A stretch of DNA of 42,829 nt from positions 1 to 42,829 of the forward strand of contig JAMOQM010000088.1 in the NCBI GenBank assembly GCA_027064005.1, read 5' to 3'. Shown piece by piece: positions 15,401 through 23,829 of the stretch. How positions within the stretch are numbered: the stretch's first letter is position 1; every line of letters starts with the position of its first letter. Source of the stretch: Candidatus Cloacimonadota bacterium (lineage in GTDB: Bacteria; Cloacimonadota; Cloacimonadia; Cloacimonadales; JAMOQM01). The notes below the pieces were generated by a model. That model had not been told where the DNA came from and ran no database searches. It saw only the letters and a list, made by a program, of their open reading frames with translations. The translations under genes were made by a program, and so were the position numbers.

Positions 15401-17873
15401 TTGGATTTCATTTTTACCGACCGCCCAAGCTCAATTCAGAAATTGGAGAATTCCGGGACCACTCGGACCCGGAGCTATGATTGCCGCTTTTTGGGATGAT
15501 CTATATGGTGGAAATGTTTACACATATTATCTTACGAATGAACATAAATTTGTTATTGAGTGGTCAAACGTTAATAATGCCGGTGGTGGAAATGAGACAT
15601 TTGAAATTGTATTGTACGATCCACAAGCTTACCCAACAATTACAGATGACGGTCCAATTAAAATTCAATATAAAAACTGGGTAAGTCAGGACACAGGTTC
15701 TTCCAGTACTCACGGAAATTATTGCACTGTTGGAATTGAAGATCATACTCAAACAAGAGGTTTGGAATATACTTTTAATAATGAATATCCAACAACTGCA
15801 AAACCACTCGGAAATGAAACTGCCATATTCTTTACAGGTCTTCCGATGTCTCCTGATGGCGTTTATCTTTCTCTAGGAAATATCGACTTGCATGATCAAA
15901 ATGACTCCGGTTATTTAGATGCCGGTGAAACCGTTGATTTAGGAGTTTCAATTAGAAATATTGGTATGACTGATGTCTCTAATGTTCAAGCTGTTTTATC
16001 TTGCACGGATCAATATGTTACTTTGAATAATTCTGACAGCGTTTATCCGTTCATCCAAGCCGGTCATGCCGCTTCAAACGATTCTTATTTTAATTTCTCC
16101 GTTTCTTCTGATTGTCCGGCTGATCATAATATTGATTTTCAGCTTGATTTAACTGCTGCTAATTATACAAGATTATTAAATTTTAGTCTTAAAGTAAATA
16201 AAGCATCTATCGATTTTGGAGATTTGTTGGTTTGGGATGGAACAGGAAATAATGACGGAATTGCCGATCCGGGTGAAACAATTAATTTGATTGTACCAAT
16301 CGAAAATAATTCATTTTCAAATACCGGAGAATTAAATGTAAGCCTTTCTTCATCTAATCCAAATATATCTATAACTAATGGATTACATATTCTTAATAAT
16401 GTACCTATTTCGAAGACTTTACAAGTTAGCTTTGAAATATTGATTAATTCTAATTGTCCTGATAATGAAAATGCCGAATTTGAAATAAACGTTTCCGGTG
16501 AAAATATAAGCACTATTAATTCTTCCTACAATCTCGGGATTGGGTTTTCTTCTTTTAGCAGTGATTTTGAAGAAGATAATGGCGGGTTAACTGCCGACAA
16601 CGGTTGGGAATGGGGTGTTGATAATTCTATTGGTGCTCATTCAGGGACAAAAGTTTGGGGTACGGTTTTAAATGGCGATTACGGAGATAATGCAAATTAT
16701 AACTTGGATACTCCGGAAATTATGATTCCTAATCAATCCACTTTGCAATTTTATCACAAATATGCATTTGAAAATAACTGGGATGGTTCTCAACTTCAAA
16801 TTTCTATTGATGGCGGAAATTCATTCGATATCTTAATACCAAATGAAGGATATCCTTCTGACGGAGTTTCAGCTGTACAAGGACCTTGCTATAATGGAAC
16901 AATTAATGATTGGCAATTAGTTACTGCAGATTTATCTCAATATGGTTCAAATAATATTATTATTAGATGGCATATGGCTTCTGATGTTAGTGTAACAAAA
17001 ACCGGTTGGTATATTGATGACTTAACGATAAACACGGTTCCGGTTCCATTATCTGAAGTTACCGGTAATATTGGAGTTGAAGGTGGAAATGCAATGCCTT
17101 CACAAGTAATTGTTTCAGCCGGAGATAACTCAACTTGTCCAAATAATGATGGTGATTACCAACTTTTTGTAATACCCGGTTCTTATGATATTACAACAAC
17201 TCTTGCCGGTTATGAAGATGGTATTTATGAAAATATCAACTGCCAATCAGGTGTTGTTGTTGGTGATAAAGATTTTGTTCTACATTATCTTACTCCTGTT
17301 TCTAATTTAACTTATGAGATGAATCCGATTCAAGATGAAAGTGGCGTTTTATTAAATTGGGATTCATTAACAAACAGAAGTTTCTCAAATTATGAAGTTT
17401 ATAAACAACACGGTAGCGGCTCATTTATCAAAATAAGTTCTCCAACGGAAAATTCATATTATGATTCGGATGTTATAGATTCTCATTATAGATATTACGT
17501 TGTTGCTGCTTATTCAAACGGTAAGAGTGAAAAATCTAACGTTGTTGATTTTGATTATTCTGTTACAGATAATGATGATATTAATAATCCGGTTTTAGTT
17601 AATTCATTAAAAGGAAATTATCCAAATCCGTTTAATCCGGAAACGACAATTAAATTCTCAACTGCAAAATCTTCTCACGTTCAATTGAAAATTTATAATA
17701 TCAAAGGACAATTAGTGAAGACTTTAGTTAATGAAAATATGAATGCCGGAAATCATCAGGTTCTCTGGAAAGGTAAAAATAACAATAATAAATCGGTTTC
17801 ATCCGGAGTTTATCTCTATAGATTGAAATCTGACAAATATGTATCTGTAAAAAAAGCTATCCTGCTTAAATAA
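12489..17873 (+). CDS. Type IX-secreted C25 (gingipain-like) family protein, multidomain
   Basis: A 1,794-residue exported protein. The second ATG (12489) is chosen because AAGGAG lies 7 nt before it; the first ATG is only 1-2 nt away. Residue numbers count from the first ATG. A signal peptide (ILLIGILMVFGLLNA) is followed by a propeptide-like region to about 225, then a C25 peptidase domain at about 228-565: ILVGDVDG, DAFVGRI, an acid-rich patch, Cys463 in VIITCDTG, and the closing HWINLMGDPS. In gingipains a GHG carries the catalytic His; here that segment reads YRGWIGMSGWG (432-442), so activity is uncertain. Then come four CARDB-like units each with a PGE(T/S) turn, a lectin/MAM-like region, a carboxypeptidase-regulatory-like fold, an FnIII-like unit, and the sorting domain (YPNPFNPETTIKF ... 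KKAILLK). Confidence 0.88.
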   Translation: MKKILLIGILMVFGLLNAVGNQQSKVFNLEKSSRSSVSVNFHVENYNQTNETIKGKTYSHFENENSAPTLTTGKPELPFFSTYIQLPNTGIVDVNYTINSVNEFQPQNQPYPSQGAGFEDLRTGFAYDEDYYQNGSEFPNKLVSVGEPQIIRGVRVAALHVYPLHYNASENKMKDYKDITISLSFHEAEKGINEITTNRNTKMSKPFENLFGGMVVNYHNDRTEFQQPSAIIIYNSTLAIENLVENLAEQKRRKGFEVAVANQDVCGTSTTSIKNYIQNAYDTWENPPEFIILVGDVDGSIHVPAWNETFSGFNGEGDVPYVQLEGNDTLPDAFVGRISVSSITQLQTYVNKEIRYETSPTISGSSWMNHSVLVGDTTPSGNSCVFTVKYAKELLLQNDPTSTFTELYGGDPSASETNMALNNGSLFYYYRGWIGMSGWGSSEISSLTNTNKLFNAVIITCDTGTYSGTSRTELVIRAGTPGNLKGGISAIGMVTSHTHTTFNNILSGGISYGLVVDNMRTMGEAINMGRYALHMAYDDSNPSQANTFAHWINLMGDPSVSAYITIPKTLNVQYLSSLPAGSNSILVNVTDEDNVAVADAKVTLYQAESGLSISGNSDENGQVRLYFDPNTTGEVLVTATKDDYIQNNGSVILNGQPTISITNIDVDDSNGNNNQQLNPGETAGLMISVKNFTSETITGLNCVLTTNDEYVEIENPTQDLASIEPGTTIGIVGFEVTIPPNCPNNHQINFLLSLTDDSGNDYQSYYVLQSLTGDAEIVSYQVNDGGNNIIDPGESGNISFTLNNIGTQPLSNVYAKLISMSNQFIVNDSIASFGDINPDESVDCSADEFSYETLTQLITGQKIPVKLIIFNDDGYQEIEDYSLTVGNATLTDPLGPDSYGYVCYDDGDTTYEDCPTYDWIECDPSQGGYEGTQVSLNDNGDNQDDVTQVDLPFTFKFYGIDYDNISICSNGWISFLPTAQAQFRNWRIPGPLGPGAMIAAFWDDLYGGNVYTYYLTNEHKFVIEWSNVNNAGGGNETFEIVLYDPQAYPTITDDGPIKIQYKNWVSQDTGSSSTHGNYCTVGIEDHTQTRGLEYTFNNEYPTTAKPLGNETAIFFTGLPMSPDGVYLSLGNIDLHDQNDSGYLDAGETVDLGVSIRNIGMTDVSNVQAVLSCTDQYVTLNNSDSVYPFIQAGHAASNDSYFNFSVSSDCPADHNIDFQLDLTAANYTRLLNFSLKVNKASIDFGDLLVWDGTGNNDGIADPGETINLIVPIENNSFSNTGELNVSLSSSNPNISITNGLHILNNVPISKTLQVSFEILINSNCPDNENAEFEINVSGENISTINSSYNLGIGFSSFSSDFEEDNGGLTADNGWEWGVDNSIGAHSGTKVWGTVLNGDYGDNANYNLDTPEIMIPNQSTLQFYHKYAFENNWDGSQLQISIDGGNSFDILIPNEGYPSDGVSAVQGPCYNGTINDWQLVTADLSQYGSNNIIIRWHMASDVSVTKTGWYIDDLTINTVPVPLSEVTGNIGVEGGNAMPSQVIVSAGDNSTCPNNDGDYQLFVIPGSYDITTTLAGYEDGIYENINCQSGVVVGDKDFVLHYLTPVSNLTYEMNPIQDESGVLLNWDSLTNRSFSNYEVYKQHGSGSFIKISSPTENSYYDSDVIDSHYRYYVVAAYSNGKSEKSNVVDFDYSVTDNDDINNPVLVNSLKGNYPNPFNPETTIKFSTAKSSHVQLKIYNIKGQLVKTLVNENMNAGNHQVLWKGKNNNNKSVSSGVYLYRLKSDKYVSVKKAILLK

Positions 17874-17894
17874 GATGCATTTCTCTCCCAAACG

Positions 17895-17921
17895 AGCCGA
17901 TCCGAAAGGGTCGGCTTTTTT
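17895..17921 (+). terminator. Strong intrinsic terminator after the C25 gene
   Basis: AGCCGATCC (17895-17903) pairs with GGGTCGGCT (17908-17916), one G-U pair, around a GAAA tetraloop and followed by TTTTTT. A textbook terminator that isolates the exported-protein block from the accessory island. Confidence 0.93.
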
Positions 17922-17928
17922 ATTAAAA

Positions 17929-18027
17929 ATGGTTTTAAGTTATGGGAAAAATGCAAAAGTAATTGAACCGGTTGAGTTGAAACAAATGCTAAAAGCTGAG
18001 CTAATTGAAATGATTGAAAAATATTAG
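17929..18027 (+). pseudogene. C-terminal remnant of a WYL-domain transcriptional regulator
   Basis: A 32-codon open stretch reads MVLSYGKNAKVIEPVELKQM and continues to IEKY before TAG at 18025-18027. The pattern LSYGxxAxVIEPxELxxxxxxELxxMxxxY is how WYL-domain (HTH-WYL, CapW/BrxR-like) regulators end, where the last beta-strand and helix follow the ligand pocket. The helix-turn-helix and most of the WYL core are gone, cut off just after the terminator at 17895-17921. WYL regulators commonly sit beside phage-defence operons, so the fragment may mark the former controller of the genes downstream. Recognition is by pattern only. Confidence 0.6.
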
Positions 18028-18110
18028 AGATGTACGTAACACAGCGACCTACGCAAAAAGAGAGTGGCGTCATTTAAACATTCATAATTTCGGAACTTAT
18101 GCAAAACTCC

Positions 18111-18141
18111 TTGACGAATAGTACATAATTTTATTCATAAA
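18111..18141 (+). promoter_or_regulatory. Possible promoter of the Hsp70/WD40 island
   Basis: TTGACG at 18111-18116 resembles a -35 element. TTCATA or TCATAA, 17-18 bp downstream, is a loose -10. The Hsp70-like start follows at 18158 with AAGGAGAG. Plausible position, weak -10, so low confidence. Confidence 0.3.
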
Positions 18142-18157
18142 TATCAAGGAGAGAAAA

Positions 18158-19711
18158 GTGTATAATATTGCAATAGATTTTGGAACAACCAACACAATTA
18201 TCGGGATTTACAATCTTGATGTTTCGCATTTTGAAGTATTTGATATAAAAAAAATCTCCAAAACGATAGGGAGTTATCGGGCAATCCCAACAAAAATAGG
18301 ATATAAAAATAAGAGTGAGTACTATATTGGTAATCATCCGGAACTGCTGAATTTACCGGATCAACACATTTTTTATAAGATGAAACTCTATTTTTCAAAA
18401 TTTCGTTCAAGACCTGTTAAAATTGGGAATGATAGAATTGACCATCAGCAAGCTGCCAAAAATTTTCTATCATTGATTTTGGATTTGATTCTGGCAAAAT
18501 ATGATAAAGATGAAATAGATACTTTTATTATAACTGCCCCGGTAATTAGTTTTGATAAATACCGAGTTTTTCTTTCGGAAATTTGCGAAACAAAAAATAT
18601 ATATAATTATCAAATTTTAGATGAGCCAACTGCTGTTGCTTTAGGATATGATGCTATTGCTTCTCCCGATTATCCATATATGGTTATTGATTTTGGTGGT
18701 GGCACGTTAGATGTAAATGTTATTCGTCTGAACAATGCAAAAAAAGTAAATGAAGTTAGCATTTTGGGTAAATCAGGTTCAAATATCGGTGGTTCATATA
18801 TTGATAATTGGCTTTTGAAAGATTTTTTACAAAAACAGAATTTAGAACTTTCCGATATTTCTCACTTAAAAAATGAATTATTGGATAAACTTGAAAATCT
18901 TAAAATTGAGATAAACAATACAGGGATTTCTGAATTTTTCATTGAAGATAAAAAAAATGACTTTGAGATGAACTACCGGCTTTCTCTTTCTGAATTTGAA
19001 CAAATTTTGGAAGCTAATTATTTTGATGAAACAATTCAAGAAACTATCGATAATGCTGTTGAATCGGCTATTCAATCCGGAATAAGAAAAAGAGATATTA
19101 AACAGATATTTTTGGTTGGAGGAAGTTCGCTTATAAAACATTTTCAAAAGATAGTTGCCAATAATTTTAGAGATAAAATTACAATTTCCGAACCGTTTTC
19201 AGCTGTGATAAAAGGCGGTTGTAAATTTATTTCCGGCTCAATTGTTGAAGATTTTTTACACCATAATTACTCAATTCAACATTTCAATAAAAATAGAGGA
19301 TTTTATGAATATGAAACGATTGTTCCCCAAAAAACAAAATTCCCGCAAAATAACGTTAAACAACTAATAATTGCTACTCCGTTTTCAGGACAGGAAGAAA
19401 TTGAACTTAAATTCTTTGAAGTAATGACCAATATTTATAATGAAGATAAAATCGAAGATATTACTTTTGATGAAAACGGTAATCTGATTGTGATTAGAGA
19501 TGAATTAGAACAGGATAAATCCCGTAAAGTTGTACCTTTGAATACAAATACTCGCTGTTTTATTACTCTTAATCCTCCCGGTATTAAATCGGAAGATAGA
19601 ATAAAACTTACCTTTCACCTAAATCAAAACAGAATATTATTGGTTGACGCAATCGATCTGAAAACAAATAAAAAATATTATGATAAATTTGAAATTGCAA
19701 GGTTGAAATGA
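18158..19711 (+). CDS. Hsp70-like actin-fold ATPase
   Basis: A 517-residue protein beginning at a GTG 6-7 nt after AAGGAGA. The Hsp70/actin nucleotide fold is complete: phosphate-1 loop DFGTTNT at residues 7-13, DEPTAVALGYD in the connect region, phosphate-2 VIDFGGGTLDVNVIRL near 176-191, GGSYIDNWL, and the adenosine motif FLVGGSSLIKHFQKI near 319-333. After about residue 370 the sequence is beta-rich and unlike the substrate domain of DnaK in detail; the helical lid seems absent. It is therefore not the housekeeping DnaK, and neither dnaJ nor grpE is nearby. First gene of the island; a repeat protein follows after 101 bp. It may recognise or remodel a client, or act as a nucleotide switch (inference). 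Confidence 0.88.
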   Translation: MYNIAIDFGTTNTIIGIYNLDVSHFEVFDIKKISKTIGSYRAIPTKIGYKNKSEYYIGNHPELLNLPDQHIFYKMKLYFSKFRSRPVKIGNDRIDHQQAAKNFLSLILDLILAKYDKDEIDTFIITAPVISFDKYRVFLSEICETKNIYNYQILDEPTAVALGYDAIASPDYPYMVIDFGGGTLDVNVIRLNNAKKVNEVSILGKSGSNIGGSYIDNWLLKDFLQKQNLELSDISHLKNELLDKLENLKIEINNTGISEFFIEDKKNDFEMNYRLSLSEFEQILEANYFDETIQETIDNAVESAIQSGIRKRDIKQIFLVGGSSLIKHFQKIVANNFRDKITISEPFSAVIKGGCKFISGSIVEDFLHHNYSIQHFNKNRGFYEYETIVPQKTKFPQNNVKQLIIATPFSGQEEIELKFFEVMTNIYNEDKIEDITFDENGNLIVIRDELEQDKSRKVVPLNTNTRCFITLNPPGIKSEDRIKLTFHLNQNRILLVDAIDLKTNKKYYDKFEIARLK

Positions 19712-19815
19712 TGGTTTGAGAGTAGGATTGAAGAAAAATGTTTATGACAAAGATAGGTGTTACCATTTAAAAGGTTTATCGGCCATTTTAAAGGTAAGAA
19801 TATGAGGAGATAATG

Positions 19816-22611
19816 ATGTTATTTTTTATAAAAAATAATCCTGAAAAATTATTGGGAAAATTTAAGAAAACAAATGAGACTGAATTGAAAACAAAAATTA
19901 TTATTCAGCTTATTAAACTCGATGCCGAAAAAGAAATATTAGAAATCTTTAAAGAAAATAAAACTGAAATTATAGAATACTATCTGTTTAGGAAATATAA
20001 AGATAATCCTGAAAGATTATTTTGGTTATATCAAAACGGTGTTGATAAACAAAAAACAATTGAACAAATGATTAAACTCGATGCTGAAAAAGAAATATTA
20101 GAAATTTTTAAAGAAAATAAAACTAAAATTATACAAAACTATCTATTACAAAAATATATAAAAAATAATGATATGAAGAGACTTAGACAGATAAGAAAAA
20201 CAGTTGAACCTTCTGTATATTATGCAAATGAAATTGATTTGTCAAAATTGGGATTTAACTCTTTTTTCTCTAAATATTTCGACATCATTAAACTTATTAA
20301 AACGAATGAAAGTTTATTTCAAAAGTTTTTTTCCAGTTTATCAGGGAAATATAAATTATACTTCTTTCTTTCACATTTCAATCTAAAAAGATTTTTGCCG
20401 GCATTGGAATATTCTCAAAAATACAAGAATCTTCTTATCTATTTTGATAAAATCGGTGATTGTGTAAGTTATAAATTGGATAATTTTAGTAAACTGTTTG
20501 AAGAAGTTTATTCTGTTGCTCAAAAAGAAAAATCAATTGAACTATTTAGATTAGCTTACCTTTTAGATAAAAAAAAATATCAGCAAAAACTAAAATATAT
20601 TGAAACAAAATTAATAATTAGCAATGATTTAAGTTTCTCAAGAAGAAACTTAGATAAAAGATATTCTGGTTTAATAAACAACGCAACGCAAAAGCAGGAA
20701 GTTGAAAGATTAATTAATGAGAAGAAACAAGAAATCAAAAGTTTATATTCCAAAGAAATATATGATTTACAAAATAATATTTTATTTTTCCCAAAACCAA
20801 TTAAAAAAAATGATTTTGCAGAACAAGAAAAAAATGTTACTAATAAGATATATAAATTCAACTTAGAACATATATTAAAAGAATATACAATAGTTGAAAA
20901 TGTAGAAAATTCGAAAAGCTTAATTAATTCGAATTTAAAACGCCAATTAGAATATCTTGAAGATGCTAATGAGATTATGAAACTGAAAAACAGAGCTAAT
21001 AAAAATATTGATAGTTTGGTTAGTATTAAAGATTTTTGTCATATTGTTGAATGTCTAAAACCAAATCTAACAGATAAACCTCAAGTTATAAATATTTTAG
21101 GAAAAATCTTGTCCGAAACGAAATTTGAGCAAGTCCGGAAAGCTATTCTTATCTTCTCTGCCAAGAGTACAAACAGACTTTGGTTAAAATATATTCACAA
21201 AATATCTTATTTACAAAAATTACAATCTGATATTTTGAATTCTATAAAAAATAAATTCTCAACTTGGAATTTAAAATTTCTCTCTAAAATATCTAATTTA
21301 ACCAATAACAGCATTAGAAAAATTAGAACCTTAAATGGACATTCAAGGCGTATTAGTAGTGTATCTTTTTCACGCGATGGGCAAACTCTTGCTTCCTATA
21401 GTGATGATAGAACAATCAAACTTTGGGATGTTGCCACCGGCAGAGAAATTAAAGCCATAAGTGGAAATTTTCCCGTGTTTTCACCCGAAGGGCAAATTCT
21501 TGCTTCTTGTGGTGGTGAGGAAATCAAACTTTGGGATGTTGCCACCGGCAGAGAAATTAAAGCCATAAGTGGAAATTTTCCCGTGTTTTCACCCGAAGGG
21601 CAAATTCTTGCTTCTTGTGGTGGTGAGGAAATCAAACTTTGGAATGTTACCACCGGTAGAGAAATAAAAACCTTAAGAGGACATTCAGATTATATTTGTA
21701 GTGTATCTTTTTCACCCGACGGGCAAACTCTTGCTTCTTGTAGTGGTGAGGAAATCAAACTTTGGGACGTTGCCACCGGTAAAGAAATCAAAACCATAAG
21801 TGGACATTCTCCTGTATTCTCACCCGACGGACATACTCTTGCTTCTGTTGATTATTGCACAATCAAACTTTGGAATGTTGCCACCGGTAAAGAAATCAAA
21901 GCCTTAAGTGGACATTCAAATGATATTAAGAGTGTATCTTTTTCACCCGATGGGCAAATTCTTGCTTCCGGTAGTAGGGATAAAACAGTCAAACTTTGGG
22001 ATGTTGGCGCCGGCAGAGAAATCAAAACCTTAGGGCATTCAGATCATATTAATAGTGTATCTTTTTCACCCGATAGCAAAATTCTTGCTTCCGTTAGTAA
22101 TGATGGGACAATCAAACTTTGGAATGTTGCCACCGGTAAAGAAATCAAAACCTTAAGTGGACATTCTCCTGTATTCTCACCCGACGGACAAACTCTTGCT
22201 TCTGTTGATTATTGGACAATCAAACTTTGGAATGTTGCCACCGGTAAAGAAATCAAAACCTTAAGTGGACATTCAAATGATATTAAGAGTGTATCTTTTT
22301 CACCCGATAGCAAAATTCTTGCTTTTGTTAGTGATGATAAAACAATCAAACTTTGGGATTTATCGCTCTACCTTAAGGCACAATTGGTTTTAATAAATCA
22401 CCTTTTATATTTTACTTTAAATCCAAGTGTAGAAGATATAAAAGATTTAATTGAGTTTAAAAACAATATTCACAAATTACCGTCAAATATGCAAAAACCT
22501 ATAGAGAATATTGTAAATAATATAATTGAGAAAGCGGGTAAAGAATCAAAAACAATAGAAATATCAAGCGAGAATAAACCGGAAAGTAAAGATATTGAGA
22601 TTAAGTATTAG
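19816..22611 (+). CDS. Large protein with alpha-helical N-terminus and nine-unit WD40 array
   Basis: About 931 residues. Two adjacent ATGs exist (19813 and 19816); AGGAG at 19805-19809 favours the second. Residues 1-500 are Lys-rich and helical, beginning with two near-identical 53-residue repeats (IKLDAEKEILEIFKENKT). Residues of about 507-850 are nine WD40 units with IKLWDVATG cores; five are about 41-42 residues and four only 36, lacking the strand between GH and FSPDG. A helical tail follows. No catalytic site is seen. WD40 arrays with highly similar repeats are typical scaffold or recognition parts of bacterial NTPase conflict systems. Neighbours are an Hsp70-like gene and an OLD-like ATPase; the exact role is unknown. 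Confidence 0.85.
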   Translation: MLFFIKNNPEKLLGKFKKTNETELKTKIIIQLIKLDAEKEILEIFKENKTEIIEYYLFRKYKDNPERLFWLYQNGVDKQKTIEQMIKLDAEKEILEIFKENKTKIIQNYLLQKYIKNNDMKRLRQIRKTVEPSVYYANEIDLSKLGFNSFFSKYFDIIKLIKTNESLFQKFFSSLSGKYKLYFFLSHFNLKRFLPALEYSQKYKNLLIYFDKIGDCVSYKLDNFSKLFEEVYSVAQKEKSIELFRLAYLLDKKKYQQKLKYIETKLIISNDLSFSRRNLDKRYSGLINNATQKQEVERLINEKKQEIKSLYSKEIYDLQNNILFFPKPIKKNDFAEQEKNVTNKIYKFNLEHILKEYTIVENVENSKSLINSNLKRQLEYLEDANEIMKLKNRANKNIDSLVSIKDFCHIVECLKPNLTDKPQVINILGKILSETKFEQVRKAILIFSAKSTNRLWLKYIHKISYLQKLQSDILNSIKNKFSTWNLKFLSKISNLTNNSIRKIRTLNGHSRRISSVSFSRDGQTLASYSDDRTIKLWDVATGREIKAISGNFPVFSPEGQILASCGGEEIKLWDVATGREIKAISGNFPVFSPEGQILASCGGEEIKLWNVTTGREIKTLRGHSDYICSVSFSPDGQTLASCSGEEIKLWDVATGKEIKTISGHSPVFSPDGHTLASVDYCTIKLWNVATGKEIKALSGHSNDIKSVSFSPDGQILASGSRDKTVKLWDVGAGREIKTLGHSDHINSVSFSPDSKILASVSNDGTIKLWNVATGKEIKTLSGHSPVFSPDGQTLASVDYWTIKLWNVATGKEIKTLSGHSNDIKSVSFSPDSKILAFVSDDKTIKLWDLSLYLKAQLVLINHLLYFTLNPSVEDIKDLIEFKNNIHKLPSNMQKPIENIVNNIIEKAGKESKTIEISSENKPESKDIEIKY
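19912..20160 (+). repeat. Tandem 159-bp internal duplication in the WD40 protein gene
   Basis: ATTAAACTCGATGC followed by GAAAAAGAAATATTAGAAAT occurs at 19912 and again at 20071, in frame, so the unit is 159 bp or 53 codons. The copies differ at only a few positions over the first 60 bp, which indicates a recent duplication. Confidence 0.8.
21332..22365 (+). repeat. WD40-coding repeat array with recent unit duplications
   Basis: Nine in-frame units of 108 or about 126 bp. Units 2 and 3 are 108-bp copies nearly identical in DNA (CTTTGGGATG at 21421 and 21529; both contain GGAAATTTTCCCGTGTTTTC). The pair of units 5-6 is echoed by units 8-9. Such nucleotide-level identity shows recent expansion or recombination within the array rather than old protein repeats. 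Confidence 0.85.
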
Positions 22612-22728
22612 GAAATATGAGGAAAAGGTTTGAGAGTGATTTATAAGTTAAATTTTATTTATTCTTTACAGAAATCACTGCTTATTAGCTTTTAAAGGAA
22701 AATGGATAATTAGATATTAGTCGGAGGA

Positions 22729-23829
22729 ATGGTGAAAATAAAAAATATTGAAGTAAAAAATTTTAAATCAATAAAAGAGATGAATCTCAAATTAGAGAAT
22801 ATAAATATTTTTATTGGAGCAAATGGGGCTGGAAAATCTAACTTTATATCTTTATTTGAAATGTTAGATTCTATTAGCAAAGAAAGATTTCGTAATTGGG
22901 TAAGAGAAAATGTCGGTGCAGAAAATATTCTTCATTTTGGTTTAAAAGAATCCAATTTTCTTTCGGTAGAAATAGAATTTGATCAAAACAAATATTCATT
23001 TATTCTTCAACCTCAAAAAGACGGCTCATTATATTTTAACAAAGAAAAAATAGGTTATTATACAATAAATGAAAAATTTTCAGAAACTATTATTGGACAG
23101 GGTCATTCCGAGACCAAAATATATGACTATCAAAAAATTACTCTAAACGCTAACGGCTATAGTGGCATACCGGATTATATTGTTGATGGTTTACAAAATT
23201 GGAAAGTTTATCATTTTCACGATACATCAGCCACTTCAAAAATGAAACAACCGGCATCTATTAAAAATAATAAAACTTTAGAAAATGATGCAAGTAATTT
23301 AGCCGGGAATCTATATTATCTCAAAAAAATCAATCCCCAATTATTAGAAAAAATAGAAAGTTATATTCGTTTGATTTTGCCATATTTTGATAAATTTGTT
23401 TTGGAACCATACGGTCAAAATCCTCAAAAAATAAATCTTGAATGGCTACACTATAATTCTGATAAAACATTTGGAGCATATCAACTTTCAGACGGTACAT
23501 TGCGATTTATTTGTTTGGTTACGCTTCTTCATCAAAATATTCCTCCAAAAGTTATTATAATTGATGAGCCTGAATTGGGTTTACATCCGTATGCTATTAC
23601 TGTTTTGGCAGATATTATCAAAAAACAATCATCTTCAACACAAATCTTTATTGCTACCCAATCAATTGAATTGATAAATGAAATGTTACCTGAAGATATT
23701 ATTGTGGTCGATAATATTGAAGGAGCTTCAACATTTAAACGTTTGAGACAAGAAGAATTGGAAAAATGGTTAGAAGATTATTCTCTTGGTGAGATTTGGC
23801 AAAAAAATCTGTTGGGGGGAAGACCATAA
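22729..23829 (+). CDS. OLD-like/SMC-type AAA ATPase (AAA_21 family)
   Basis: A 366-residue ABC-type ATPase. Walker A GANGAGKSN is at residues 30-38, and a signature region is SDGTLRFICLVTLL. Walker B KVIIIDEPELGLHP is near 277-290, and the H-loop region is IATQSIELINEM. The domain begins MVKIKNIEVKNFKSIKEMNL, typical of RecF/OLD-like DNA-end or effector ATPases. GGAGG lies one base from the ATG (22729) and four from the GTG at 22732, so the second may be the true start. The stop overlaps the start of the next gene by one base (TAATG), so the ATPase and the DUF4276 protein are coupled and likely work as a pair, as in OLD, PARIS or AbiL-type defence modules. That function is inferred. Confidence 0.88.
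   Translation: MVKIKNIEVKNFKSIKEMNLKLENINIFIGANGAGKSNFISLFEMLDSISKERFRNWVRENVGAENILHFGLKESNFLSVEIEFDQNKYSFILQPQKDGSLYFNKEKIGYYTINEKFSETIIGQGHSETKIYDYQKITLNANGYSGIPDYIVDGLQNWKVYHFHDTSATSKMKQPASIKNNKTLENDASNLAGNLYYLKKINPQLLEKIESYIRLILPYFDKFVLEPYGQNPQKINLEWLHYNSDKTFGAYQLSDGTLRFICLVTLLHQNIPPKVIIIDEPELGLHPYAITVLADIIKKQSSSTQIFIATQSIELINEMLPEDIIVVDNIEGASTFKRLRQEELEKWLEDYSLGEIWQKNLLGGRP

Noticed and set aside
18029-18076. Mini-ORF starting MYVTQRPTQKESGV after the WYL remnant
   Set aside because: It has 15 codons without a ribosome site and no family pattern; it is probably chance within degraded sequence.
18158-19711. Housekeeping DnaK
   Set aside because: The C-terminal part differs, the helical lid is missing, and neither dnaJ nor grpE is adjacent; called an Hsp70-like protein instead.
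19713-22637. GGTTTGAGAGT shortly after the stops of two consecutive island genes (19713 and 22627)
   Set aside because: An 11-nt match in AT-rich DNA without an extended alignment or hairpin is not enough to call a shared element.
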